From NCBI GenBank assembly GCA_050486445.1, contig JBJHDH010000010.1:17328-81327 (forward strand): a stretch of 64,000 bases of DNA. The letters are read 5' to 3'. Below are positions 7,680 through 16,109 of this stretch, piece by piece (the stretch's first letter is position 1; each line of letters opens with the position of its first letter). Below the pieces are notes generated by a model. It was given only the letters and a program-made list of their open reading frames with translations, ran no database searches and had not been told where the DNA came from. A program made the translations under genes and the position numbers. Source of the stretch: Euryhalocaulis sp050486445. GTDB taxonomy: Bacteria > Pseudomonadota > Alphaproteobacteria > Caulobacterales > Maricaulaceae.

Positions 7680-8171
7680 ATGAACATCCGGCGCGGGACA
7701 TGTATTCTCGCAGCGGCGCTGGCTGGCGCCGTGGCGGCGCCGGTGCAGGCACATCATTCCTTCTCGATCTTCAACCAGGACGAGACTCTGGTCTTTACCG
7801 GGGTCGTGACCCGGGTGAATCCGGACGCCAACCATCTGCAGATTTTCTTCGCCGTGATGAATGACGAGCGGCGCAATGTGATCCGCGACGAAGGCGGCCA
7901 GCCGGTCGTCTGGGCCGTAGAGACGGTAGGGTCCGCCGCGGCGGCCCAACAGGGCATTTCGGTCAGCACCTTCCCCGCCGGCACGGTGTTCAGCGTGGCG
8001 CTGAACCCGCTGCGCAGCGGCGAGCCCGCCGGCCACCGTCAGGGGCCGCTGTTCAAGTGCCCGGTCGGCGAGAACGGACGGCCGACGCCGCCCGCGGCCG
8101 GCCAGCATTGCGACACTGTGGAAGGCTTTACGCAGATCGGCGCTGGCGGCCTGCCCGACCCGACGCACTGA
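7680..8171 (+). CDS. DUF6152-like exported protein with N-terminal His-His
   Basis: 163 residues. The ATG at 7680 follows a GAGGGAG site. The signal peptide ends P-V-Q-A, so the predicted mature protein begins H-H-S-F-S-I-F, then a strand-rich segment (TLVFTGVVTRVNPDANHLQIFF). The HHSF start and following beta pattern match my memory of the DUF6152 family of small periplasmic proteins. A free N-terminal histidine after cleavage could bind copper or another metal, as in His-brace and CopC-type proteins; that is inference. Two cysteines (FKCP, HCDT) sit near the C-terminus. It follows the third paralogue by 121 bp and likely belongs to the same functional unit. Confidence 0.75.
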   Translation: MNIRRGTCILAAALAGAVAAPVQAHHSFSIFNQDETLVFTGVVTRVNPDANHLQIFFAVMNDERRNVIRDEGGQPVVWAVETVGSAAAAQQGISVSTFPAGTVFSVALNPLRSGEPAGHRQGPLFKCPVGENGRPTPPAAGQHCDTVEGFTQIGAGGLPDPTH

Positions 8172-8672
8172 GACAGGCCAAGAGGCTCTCCCCCTGCGTA
8201 GCGGGGGATGCGCCCCGGCGCCTCGGACATGCCATACAATCCACAACCCTCATGCTGAGGGCGGCCCGGCATCCGGCAGGATGACGGGCCGTGTCTCGAA
8301 GCACGCTCCAGATTCCACCGCGCCCGCGTCACGATGGACCGTCCCTCGAGACGCGCGCTGCGCGCGCTCCTCGGGATGAGGGATGAGTATGGGAGAGAAG
8401 AATTTGATGCATAGGCGATCCCCTCCCCGCGCTGCGCGCAGGGAGGATCAACCGCACCTCATTCGGCAGACAGGGAGGATCATTCCTGACACGGCCCCCG
8501 GCCCGGCGCGGCGACGCGACGCGCCGCGCCGCACCCCTGCGGCCTGAAACAGCTTTGCTGTAACGTGTTCCCGCGGGCGCCGTAACGGTTGCACGGCGCG
8601 TATCGGCTTGCACCCTGCCTCCGAGGGGGGCAAGCAGGGGGAAACCGGCCAGACAGACCGGGGGGAGGAAGC
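8172..8672. repeat. Noncoding gap with dispersed repeat copy A
   Basis: 501 bp with no credible gene. About 8247-8390 is a copy of the window's dispersed repeat: it opens with CCTCATGCTGAGG, contains GTGTCTCGAAGCACGCTCCA and closes near CTCGGGATGAGGG. C/G-rich palindromic boundary motifs occur near 8190-8206 and 8437-8455 (CCTCCCC...GGGAGG). The last 150 bp up to 8672 presumably hold the promoter of the next gene; no clear boxes seen. Confidence 0.65.
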
Positions 8673-9194
8673 ATGATCGAGTTTGGCTCCTGGCTGCAGG
8701 GCACGCCCGTCAGCCTGACGATCCAGAGCGTTCCCTGGATTATCCCGCTGCTGCAATCCATCCATATCCTGACCATCGGCGTGGTGTTCATCTCTATCCT
8801 GATGATCGCGCTGCGCGTCTTTGGCGCGGTCCGCGCGGACCAGAAATTTGGAACCGTCGCGCGGCGGTTCTGGCCGTGGATCGTCTATGGCCTGATCGTG
8901 ATGGCGGTCACCGGCCTGCTGCTGATCGTCGCCGAGCCGGTGCGGCAATTCACCAGCACATCGTTCTGGCTGAAAATGGCGCTGCTGCTGATCGGCGTGC
9001 TGAGCGCGCTGGCCATCCGCCTGACGCTGGGCCGGGCGCGGCTGGACCCCGAATATGACCGCGCCTTCGGCGCCCGGTCGAAGACAGCGGCGGGCGCGGC
9101 CGTCGCGCTCTGGCTCGCCATCATCTTTCTGGGCCGCGCCATCGCCTATGACGTCGAAATCTGGGGGCCACTGTCGCTGGCCTGGCACGGCTAG
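8673..9194 (+). CDS. DUF6644-like four-helix membrane protein
   Basis: 173 residues with about four transmembrane helices. The ATG at 8673 follows GGGGGAGG, and the upstream in-frame codons are repeat-derived. Helix 1 carries a histidine (LLQSIHILTIGVVF), helix 3 begins with the motif FWLKM and the last helix has LGRAIAYD. The pattern fits DUF6644 from memory and recalls CopD-like or cytochrome-b-like small membrane proteins with an intramembrane histidine, but no ligand can be assigned. It is 11 bp upstream of a second protein of the same family, so the two probably form a heterodimer or complex. Role unknown; the neighbourhood suggests it serves the exported paralogues. Confidence 0.75.
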   Translation: MIEFGSWLQGTPVSLTIQSVPWIIPLLQSIHILTIGVVFISILMIALRVFGAVRADQKFGTVARRFWPWIVYGLIVMAVTGLLLIVAEPVRQFTSTSFWLKMALLLIGVLSALAIRLTLGRARLDPEYDRAFGARSKTAAGAAVALWLAIIFLGRAIAYDVEIWGPLSLAWHG

Positions 9195-9205
9195 GAGCGC
9201 GCGCG

Positions 9206-9793
9206 ATGGAACTGCTCCCCATGATCCAGACCATCGAGGGCTCCGGCGCCGGCGAATGGATGCGCACCTCGCTGACGGCGCTGCCTGTCATCAACGCGCT
9301 GCATGTGATGGCGCTGGCTGTCGTGTTCGGCACGATCTTTATCGTCGATCTGCGCCTGCTCGGCTTTCCCGACACGAAGCGGTCCTACCGCCTTACCTCG
9401 CACGAGCTTTTGCGCTGGACCTGGGCGGCGTTCGCCGTCGCCGCGATCACCGGCCTGCTGATGTTCGCGGCCAACGCCACAACCTATGTGAACAACACCG
9501 CCTTCTGGCTGAAAATGGGCGCGCTGGTTCTGGCCGGGATCAATATGGCGGTCTTCCAGTTCCTGACCGTGCGCGGCGCGGGCAAATGGGACACCGGCCC
9601 GACGCCGCCGGCGGCGAGACTGGCGGGGCTGATCTCCATCGCGCTGTGGACTTCGGTGATTTTCTTCGGCCGCTGGATCGGCTTCACCAAAGGCTATGAT
9701 TTCGGCGTTCCCGAAGATCTGGACCTGGACTTCGATTTCGATTTCAGCGCGCTGGAGCCGGCCTTCGCCTTGCTGCCGGGAAGCCTGCTTTAG
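9206..9793 (+). CDS. DUF6644-like membrane protein with acidic tail
   Basis: 195 residues, paralogous to the preceding gene, ATG at 9206 after AGGAG. Helix 1 has a histidine (VINALHVMALAVVFGT), a second histidine precedes helix 2 (TSHELLRWTW), FWLKM is repeated and the final helix ends FFGRWIGF. It differs from its neighbour by a C-terminal acidic/phenylalanine tail (DLDLDFDFDF) on what is probably the cytoplasmic or periplasmic face. The stop codon overlaps the stop of the convergent TM2 gene. Function unknown. Confidence 0.75.
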   Translation: MELLPMIQTIEGSGAGEWMRTSLTALPVINALHVMALAVVFGTIFIVDLRLLGFPDTKRSYRLTSHELLRWTWAAFAVAAITGLLMFAANATTYVNNTAFWLKMGALVLAGINMAVFQFLTVRGAGKWDTGPTPPAARLAGLISIALWTSVIFFGRWIGFTKGYDFGVPEDLDLDFDFDFSALEPAFALLPGSLL

Positions 9794-10113
9794 GACGGGT
9801 TGGCGGCCGGAGGCGGCTGCGCCTGTCCCAGCGCCTGTATCGTGAGTTGCTGGCGCAGCTTTTCCCGCTCTTCCCTCGCGATGCCGGGGATCAGGAACAA
9901 ATCCACGATAGCCCAGATGACAGTGACGAGAAGACCGATGATCGTAATCGTCAGGATCAACATGGCGACGGCTGTGCCAATTCGCCCCAGATAGAAGCGG
10001 TGCGCACCAAACGGCCACAGAAAGAACCAGAACAGATAGGCGAGCACGACGCTCTTGCCCTCATTGGTTATTCTCTGCTCGATGAGAAGCTGCTGATTGA
10101 TGTCGAGCGCCAT
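9790..10113 (-). CDS. TM2 domain-containing small membrane protein
   Basis: 107 residues. The ATG at 10113 is preceded on its strand by GGGGGGAA. The TM2 signature is clear: a first helix LAYLFWFFLWPFGAHRFYLG with the conserved G-x-H-R-F-Y-L-G turn, then a second long helix ending in a W-x-x-x-D-L-F-L-I-P motif. The N-terminus has a short amphipathic QQLLIEQRITNEGKS segment and the C-terminus is Gln/Pro-rich. TM2 proteins are widespread and mostly of unknown function. Upstream in-frame codons extend the frame but lack family sequence. The gene is convergent with the DUF6644 gene and their stop codons overlap. Confidence 0.85.
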   Translation of the reverse strand: MALDINQQLLIEQRITNEGKSVVLAYLFWFFLWPFGAHRFYLGRIGTAVAMLILTITIIGLLVTVIWAIVDLFLIPGIAREEREKLRQQLTIQALGQAQPPPAANPS

Positions 10114-10166
10114 GATTTCCCCCCGCGCCATTCCTGCCCGAACCCTGCGCCTGACGGGCCGCTGGA

Positions 10167-11891
10167 TCAAGCGGGCGGAGGAAAAACGTCCGGCGCGGCC
10201 AGCAGGGCGTTCACTCTTTTCCCCAGCATGACCGCCTCGCCGCCATAATAGGCGGCGAAGAAGCGGGCGAGCGCCTGCTTGCGCGCCAGCACGGAATCCG
10301 CCGGAGCGTCCGCCCCGGCCATAAGCAACCACATCCAGCAGAGACAGGTGTGCGCCGTCAGCTCCAGAAACGGCCAGGCCGCGGCCAGCGCCTGCGCATC
10401 TTCTGGCGCCGCCAGCACTGCCTGCGCCGCGCCGGCCAGTTCCGTCCGCGCGGTCTCCAGCGCCACATGGATGGCGGCGGCCTCCCCCCGCCCCGCCAGC
10501 CGGGCAAGATCGGCGGCGATCCGGGCGTCCAGCGCTGCGAAGCCCGCGCCGCCGTCCTTGCGCAATTTGCGCATGGCGAGATCGGCGGCCTGCACGCCGT
10601 TGGCGCCTTCATAGAGCGACAGCACGCGCGCCTCGCGCAGGAACCGCTCGGCGCCAGATTCCCGGATATAGCCGTGACCGCCGAAAACCTGCACGCCCAT
10701 GCTGGCGACGGTGAACGCCATCTCTGACAGGCCGGCCTTGCAGACCGGGGTAAGCAGCGCGGCGAGGCGCGCGGCTTCCGCATCGCCCTCCTCCGCCATG
10801 ACGATCTGGCGCGCGGTTTCCATCGCCAGCGCCCGGCCGCCCTCGGTCAGCGCCGCCATGATGGAGAGCATCCGCCGCACGTCCGGATGCGCGGCGATGG
10901 GCGCCGGGCCGCTCACGCCCTCGGCTTTGCCCTGTCTGCGTTCCTGCGCATAGGCGCGAGCATGGGACGCGGCGGAGGCGGCCAGACCGGCGGCGGAAAG
11001 TCCGACATCCAGCCGCATCTCGTTCAGCATGGCGAACAGCACGGCGAGGCCTGAATTCTCCGCGCCGATCAGCGTTGCTTCCGCACTATCGAATTCCAGC
11101 ACGCAGGTCGGCGACCCGGAGAGTCCGGTCTTGTGCTCCAGCGACAGCGCACGCACGCCGTTGGGCGCGCCCGGCGTTCCGTCCGCGTCCATCTTGCGCG
11201 CCGGAACCAGAAACAGGCTGAGTCCGCGCGTGCCCTCCGGCGCACCGGAAATCCGCGCCAGCGTCACGTGCAGAATCTGCTCTGTCAGATCGTGATCGCC
11301 GTTGGAGATGAAAATCTTGGTTCCGCTGAGCGCGTATGCGCCGCCGCCGAGCGGGACAGCCTTTGTGCGGATCAGCCCGGCGTCGGTGCCGGCCTGCGCC
11401 TCTGTCATGGCGATGGTCGCCGCCCATTCGCCGGAGGCCAGTTTCGGCAGGCACAAAGTTTTTGTCGCCTCGTCCGCATGCGCGGCCAGCAACGCGGCGC
11501 AGGCGCGCGAACCGCCGGGCAGCATGGCGAAGCTGAGATCGGCGGCGGCCAGCATGGCGGTGACCGCCGCCTGAACCGGCGCGGGCGCGCCCATGCCGCC
11601 ATATTGCTGTGGCGCGGCGAGACCCTGCCAGCCGGCCTCACACCATTCCGTATATGCCGCACGCCAGCCGGGCGCGGTGACGACGCGCCCGTTTTCCAGC
11701 CGCGCGCCGATTGTGTCGGAGGCTTCGGCCAGCGGCGCGATCCTGTCCGCGATGAAGCGCGCCGCCTCGTCCAGCACCTGCGCGGCGGTGTCGATGTCGA
11801 AATCAGCGTGACCGGAAGATTCCGGCAATGGCGAAACATGCCGCAGCAGCCAGATGAAATCCTCAGCCGCCGGGTCGAACGCGGACGCCAC
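10167..11891 (-). CDS. Acyl-CoA dehydrogenase, long DmdC-like type
   Basis: FAD-dependent acyl-CoA dehydrogenase of 574 residues, longer than ordinary ACADs (about 380) and matching the DmdC/methylmercaptopropionyl-CoA dehydrogenase-like group with an extra C-terminal domain. Visible motifs are AMTEAQAGTDAGL in the middle domain, KIFISNGDHD, a helical domain with FGGHGYI, and LYEGANGVQA, whose glutamate is the expected catalytic base. It starts with GTG at 11891, overlapping the TAG stop of the upstream gene by one base (TAGTG), so translation is probably coupled. Substrate cannot be read from sequence; DMSP-type or medium/long acyl-CoAs are options. Confidence 0.88.
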   Translation of the reverse strand: MASAFDPAAEDFIWLLRHVSPLPESSGHADFDIDTAAQVLDEAARFIADRIAPLAEASDTIGARLENGRVVTAPGWRAAYTEWCEAGWQGLAAPQQYGGMGAPAPVQAAVTAMLAAADLSFAMLPGGSRACAALLAAHADEATKTLCLPKLASGEWAATIAMTEAQAGTDAGLIRTKAVPLGGGAYALSGTKIFISNGDHDLTEQILHVTLARISGAPEGTRGLSLFLVPARKMDADGTPGAPNGVRALSLEHKTGLSGSPTCVLEFDSAEATLIGAENSGLAVLFAMLNEMRLDVGLSAAGLAASAASHARAYAQERRQGKAEGVSGPAPIAAHPDVRRMLSIMAALTEGGRALAMETARQIVMAEEGDAEAARLAALLTPVCKAGLSEMAFTVASMGVQVFGGHGYIRESGAERFLREARVLSLYEGANGVQAADLAMRKLRKDGGAGFAALDARIAADLARLAGRGEAAAIHVALETARTELAGAAQAVLAAPEDAQALAAAWPFLELTAHTCLCWMWLLMAGADAPADSVLARKQALARFFAAYYGGEAVMLGKRVNALLAAPDVFPPPA

Positions 11892-12628
11892 TACAGACTC
11901 TCGTCCAGCCTGCGCGCGGCGTCAAAAAATTCCCGCCGCACCGCGCCGGCATAGGGGTTCATCTGCTCAATGGCGCGGAACAGCTCGTCGCTGTCGTGCT
12001 TCAGCAGGGCGGCGGACTTCATCATCAGGTCGAAGCTCTCGGTGGTGAAAGGCTGCGGCTCCGCGTTCATGCGCGACAGCACCTTGGCGACCAGATGGGT
12101 CAGGCCCTGCACCACCGCCATTGCGCGGTCGTGCGCCTCCGGCGTCGACTCGCACACGCGCAGGCCGAGCTTTTCCTCCAGAAAGCCGCGCACCGGGGTG
12201 AGGTCGCCGCCATTATCCGGGCACAGCACAATCTGATGCCCGGCGATTCCGTCATGCGCGCTTTCCGGGCCGAACAGCGGGTGCGCACCGACCAAGCGGA
12301 TATGCGGCGGCAACAGCCGGCGCATTGTCTCCATCGGCCGCACCTTGACCGAGCAGACATCCAGCACCAGCGCGCCTTCGCTCAAGAGCGGCGCGATCTG
12401 CTCGCAGACCTGTTCCAGCGCCTGGACCGGCATGGAAAGCACCACGACCGGAGCGCCGGCGGCCTCTTTCAGCGAGACGGACTCCACCCCCAGCGCGGCG
12501 GCGCGCGCCGCTGTCTCCGGCGCCGGATCGTAAGCGCGCACGGCGAAATGCGGCGCAAGATGACGCGCGGCCAGCTGGCCGAACGCCCCCAGGCCGATCA
12601 GCCCCAATGGTTTGCGCGTCTCGCTCAT
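11891..12628 (-). CDS. tyrA: Prephenate dehydrogenase family protein
   Basis: 245-residue NAD(P)-dependent dehydrogenase of the TyrA family, which oxidatively decarboxylates prephenate or arogenate in tyrosine synthesis. Seen are the N-terminal Rossmann loop GLIGLGAFG (residues 9-17), LDVCSVKVRPME, the family motif GAHPLFGPES, and VQGLTHLVAKVL in the helical domain. The length fits the short TyrA forms without a chorismate mutase domain. The ATG at 12628 begins at the Rossmann fold. It overlaps the following acyl-CoA dehydrogenase by one base, an odd partner for aromatic biosynthesis. Prephenate versus arogenate preference is not decidable here. Confidence 0.85.
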   Translation of the reverse strand: MSETRKPLGLIGLGAFGQLAARHLAPHFAVRAYDPAPETAARAAALGVESVSLKEAAGAPVVVLSMPVQALEQVCEQIAPLLSEGALVLDVCSVKVRPMETMRRLLPPHIRLVGAHPLFGPESAHDGIAGHQIVLCPDNGGDLTPVRGFLEEKLGLRVCESTPEAHDRAMAVVQGLTHLVAKVLSRMNAEPQPFTTESFDLMMKSAALLKHDSDELFRAIEQMNPYAGAVRREFFDAARRLDESL

Positions 12629-12919
12629 CAGCGGGTGTTTCGCAGGGGAAACGGGTCACGGCAAGTGGCGATGATCCTGCCCCTACCACCCACCACCCTC
12701 ATGCTGAGGGCGGCCCGGCATCCGGCAGGATGACGGGCCGTGTCTCGAAGCACGCTCCAGATTCCACCAGCGTCCGCGTCACGCTGGATCGTCCCTTGAG
12801 ACGCCCCGCCAGTATCCCACAGGGATACAGGCGGGGCTCCTCGGGATGAGGGCTGAGGTTGGGAAATAAATCCGATATGAAGTTGTCCCCCTCCCCCGCG
12901 CTACGCGCAGGGAGGATCA
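12629..12919. repeat. Dispersed repeat copy B
   Basis: Noncoding gap. Roughly 12696-12858 is a close relative of copy A: CCTCATGCTGAGG, then GTGTCTCGAAGCACGCTCCA, a GGGATACAGG-containing insert and a closing CTCGGGATGAGGG. The boundary palindrome CCTCCCCCGCGC...GGGAGG sits at about 12888-12917, abutting the ABC transporter stop codon. Confidence 0.7.
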
Positions 12920-14773
12920 CTATTCCGCGGCTTCGATGCGGTCCGGGGCGGCGCCGGGGGCGGCGGCGGCCTCGGCCTGACGCTTCCACATCGTGGCGTA
13001 GAGACCGCCGGCGCGGACCAGTTCGGCATGGGTTCCGGCCTCTGCGATGCGGCCATTATCCATCACGAAAATCCGGTCAGCTCCGGCGATGGTGCTGAGC
13101 CGGTGCGCCACGGCGATGGTGGTGCGGCCGCGCGCGGCCTCGCCCAGCGCCGCCTGCACTTCCGCCTCGGTATGGGAGTCGAGGCTGGAGGTCGCCTCGT
13201 CCAGCACCAGGATTTTCGGATCGCGCAGAATGGCGCGCGCCACGCCGACGCGCTGTTTCTCGCCGCCGGAGAGTTTCAGCCCGCGCTCGCCGACGCGCGT
13301 CTCCAACCCCTTTGGCAGCGCACGGACGAAATCGCCAAGCTGCGCGCGCTCGAACGCCGCCATCAATTCATCTTCCGTCGCTTCGGGCCGGGCATAGGCG
13401 ACATTCTCGCGCAGCGTGTCGTTGAACAGCACGACTTCCTGCGGCACCAGGCCGAGCGCGGTGCGCAGCGAATCCTGCGTCACGCCGCGAATATCCTGCC
13501 CGTCGATCAGGATGCGGCCCGATTGCGGATCGAAGAAACGGAACAGCAGACGCAGCAGGGTCGACTTGCCCGCCCCGCTCGGCCCGACCAGACCGATGAA
13601 CGATCCGGCGGGAATGGTGAGGCTGATATCTTCTACCCCGCCGGTGCGGCCCTCATGGGTGAAACCGGCGTGCTCGAACCGCACCTCACCCTGCGCGGCG
13701 CGCAGGGGAAGCGCATCCGGCGCATCGGCGACCTCCGGCTCTATCTCTAGCACGCCGAACAGGCGCTCCATATCCACCGCGCCCTGTTTGATCTCGCGAT
13801 AGGCCCAGCCGAGAATGTTCAGCGGCCCATAGACATTCATCAGGATCAGCGTCACCGCCGCCACGTCGCCGGGCTGCAACCGGCCCTGAAACGCCCAGAT
13901 GCCGGCCAGCAGCGCCATCGCCAGAATGCCGGCGTTCATCACAAAGGCCTGAAGCGCGTTCAGCGCCGCCAGCGAGGCCTGACTCTTCGCCGCCGCCTGC
14001 GCATAGGCGGTGCGCACCGTGTCGTAACGCGCGGTCTCCCGCTCCTCCGCCGCGAAGGCTTTCACCGTCTCGAAATTCATCAGCGCGTCGACGGCGCGGG
14101 CGCTGGCCTCGTTATCTGCGTCGTTCATCACCCGGCGCAGCTTCAGCCGCCATTCGGTGAGGGCGAAGGTGCTGACCGCGTAAAGCGCGACGCTGGCCAC
14201 CGCGATCAGCGCGAACGGCCAGCCATAGCGCAGGGTCAGCACGATGGCGGCCAGAGTCAGCTCCACAATCGTCGGCGCGATGTTGAACACCAGAAAGCGC
14301 AGCAGGAAGTCGATGGCCGAGCTGCCGCGGTCGATAACGCGGCTGATCGCGCCGGTGCGCCGCGACTGATGAAAGCGCAGCGACAGCGAATGCACATGCG
14401 CGAAGGCGCGCACGGCGGTCAGGCGTTGCGCATCCTGGCTGACCCGCGCGAAGAAGCCGTCGCGCAGATATGGCAGGCCGGTGGAAAGAAAGCGCGCGAG
14501 CGCATAGGCGAGGATGGTCAGCGCGAAGACGGCCGCCGCGCCTTCAACCGCGCCATCCACGATCAGATTGATGGCGTCGCCGAACAGGACCGGCGCGGCC
14601 ACCGCCAGAAGCTTGGCGAGGATGGTGACGGCCAGCGCCGCGATCATCAGCCCGCGCCAGCGCCGCATCTCCGGCATGGCCATAATGGCCAGCAGCCGCG
14701 CCAGCGCATGGCCTACGCCGGTGCGGGCGGCGGGCAGGTCTTCGTCGTCAGGGTGTCCGCGATGTCTGGCCAT
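12920..14773 (-). CDS. Atm1-type ABC exporter, fused permease and ATPase
   Basis: 617-residue half-transporter of the ABCB7/Atm1/HMT1 family, an inner-membrane homodimer that exports glutathione-linked sulfur or metal compounds linked to Fe-S cluster and heavy-metal handling. N-terminal region of six helices (residues about 30-310), then a nucleotide-binding domain with Walker A GPSGAGKS, Q-loop LVPQEVVLF, signature LSGGEKQRVGVARA, Walker B ILVLDEATSSLD and H-loop VAHRLST. The family-specific RFFDPQSG and FNDTLRENVAY stretches support Atm1 over generic MsbA. The ATG at 14773 is the first in frame after the preceding repeat. It stands alone on this strand, flanked by repeats on both sides. Confidence 0.9.
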   Translation of the reverse strand: MARHRGHPDDEDLPAARTGVGHALARLLAIMAMPEMRRWRGLMIAALAVTILAKLLAVAAPVLFGDAINLIVDGAVEGAAAVFALTILAYALARFLSTGLPYLRDGFFARVSQDAQRLTAVRAFAHVHSLSLRFHQSRRTGAISRVIDRGSSAIDFLLRFLVFNIAPTIVELTLAAIVLTLRYGWPFALIAVASVALYAVSTFALTEWRLKLRRVMNDADNEASARAVDALMNFETVKAFAAEERETARYDTVRTAYAQAAAKSQASLAALNALQAFVMNAGILAMALLAGIWAFQGRLQPGDVAAVTLILMNVYGPLNILGWAYREIKQGAVDMERLFGVLEIEPEVADAPDALPLRAAQGEVRFEHAGFTHEGRTGGVEDISLTIPAGSFIGLVGPSGAGKSTLLRLLFRFFDPQSGRILIDGQDIRGVTQDSLRTALGLVPQEVVLFNDTLRENVAYARPEATEDELMAAFERAQLGDFVRALPKGLETRVGERGLKLSGGEKQRVGVARAILRDPKILVLDEATSSLDSHTEAEVQAALGEAARGRTTIAVAHRLSTIAGADRIFVMDNGRIAEAGTHAELVRAGGLYATMWKRQAEAAAAPGAAPDRIEAAE

Positions 14774-15034
14774 CGCGCCCTAAATGGGGCGCCGCGCGGC
14801 GAAAGCAAAGCGGGGTGATCCTCCCCTGCGCGTAGCGCGGGGAAAAAACCCGCACCTCAGATTTTCTTTCCCAACCTCGGCCCTCATCCCGGATTAAATC
14901 CGGGGTTCGCCGAGGTAGCGCCTCAGCATGAGGGTTGAGGGTGGTAGAGGCGCCATGTTTGGGGGCGCACTCGCCCCCCTCCCGCCCCCGGATCAAGTCC
15001 GGGACGGCCCTCCCCCCGTAGGGGGGAGATTTCC
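14774..15034. repeat. Dispersed repeat copy C, short form
   Basis: Noncoding gap. About 14874-14944 carries a truncated version of the repeat: CCTCATCCCGGATTAAATCC, then GCCTCAGCATGAGGGTTGAG. Boundary palindromes CCTCCCC...GGGG occur at 14820-14845 and CCCCCCGTAGGGGGG at about 15013-15027. The central GTCTCGAGGGACG part is missing. Confidence 0.6.
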
Positions 15035-15967
15035 CTATTGCGCGTCCGGGACGGCGAAGACCTGGCCGGGATAGATCAGGTCCGGGTCGCGGATCTGCGC
15101 CGCGTTCGCCTCATAGATCACTGAATAGCGCATCCCTTCGCCATAGACGCGGCGGGCGATGCGCCACAGGCTGTTGCCCGGCTGCACAATCACCTGGCCG
15201 CCAGCCAGCGCATCGGCCGAGACACGCTCGAACGGCAGGCTGATGACCGCGGTCACCAGACCGTCCTCGATCATGTCGATCTGGAGGTCGTATATTCCGG
15301 GCGGCAGCGTATCGTCGACGCGCAGCGTCCAGCGCCCGCCGGCGCCTGCCGTGGTCTCGCCCACCGCGTCGCCGCCAGCCAGCACCCGCACCGTGGCGCC
15401 CGGATTGGCCCGGCCCGAAAGGATCAGCACGCCCGCGTCGCCGTAATCGACGCTGTCCAGCGTCAGCGGTCCGGCGCCGATGCCATCCGTAGGCCCCTGA
15501 AGGACGCGGCTGGCCTGGCCGCGCTGGTCCAGCACGATCAGCGGCGCGCCGCTTTCAGGGATCGAGACCACCACGCTCTGGGTCGAGGCCACGATCTGCC
15601 CGTCAGGCAAGATCATTTCCAGCGTCAGCTCACCGGCGCCGGGGGGCAGCGGATCGGTCAGCACGATGGACCATTCACCGTTCGCGTCCGCCGCCGTCGT
15701 TGCGATCTCCACGCCGTTGAGCTTCAGCGAGACGGTGGCGCCCGGATCGGCGCGGCCCGCCGCCACCGTCACGCCGTTGGAATCGATGCGCACGATATCG
15801 AAGCTGGGATTGGGCGCGGCGGGGTCGCCCAGCGCCTCCACCGCCGGGGCCTCGGCCTCCGGCGTCAGGGCCGCCTCCCGCTCCGGCTCGCTTCCGGGGC
15901 GCAGCAGGAAGAACCAGGCCGCCGCCGCGACGGCCACGATCACGATCACCGCCAGAAGTCCGCGCAT
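15035..15967 (-). CDS. LysM domain protein with Ig-like repeats
   Basis: 310 residues with a single N-terminal membrane anchor (LLAVIVIVAVAAAAWFFLL), an acidic/Ala-rich linker, two related beta-rich modules of about 80 residues (each with a G-R-A-[DN]-P-G-A-T-V motif followed by WSI/WTL and PLPPGAGEL or TLPPGIYDL) and a C-terminal LysM domain (VQPGNSLWRIARRVYGEG...LIYPGQVFAVP). LysM binds peptidoglycan, so the protein probably sits in the periplasm and contacts the wall. The ATG at 15967 follows GGGAGG; longer in-frame starts lack this. This architecture is common in alphaproteobacteria and has no assigned function. It is divergent from the LOG gene. Confidence 0.85.
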   Translation of the reverse strand: MRGLLAVIVIVAVAAAAWFFLLRPGSEPEREAALTPEAEAPAVEALGDPAAPNPSFDIVRIDSNGVTVAAGRADPGATVSLKLNGVEIATTAADANGEWSIVLTDPLPPGAGELTLEMILPDGQIVASTQSVVVSIPESGAPLIVLDQRGQASRVLQGPTDGIGAGPLTLDSVDYGDAGVLILSGRANPGATVRVLAGGDAVGETTAGAGGRWTLRVDDTLPPGIYDLQIDMIEDGLVTAVISLPFERVSADALAGGQVIVQPGNSLWRIARRVYGEGMRYSVIYEANAAQIRDPDLIYPGQVFAVPDAQ

Positions 15968-16109
15968 GTCCCGCCTCCCTGTAACCCTGCAACCCTGCTT
16001 CCGCTCTCCGGGCCGCCCCGCGGCGCGGGCCGCTTGCATCAGACCCTCATCCTGGACGACCTTGCGACCAAACTATGGCGATCCGCCAGCAGGAAGGAAA
16101 CGGCGCATC

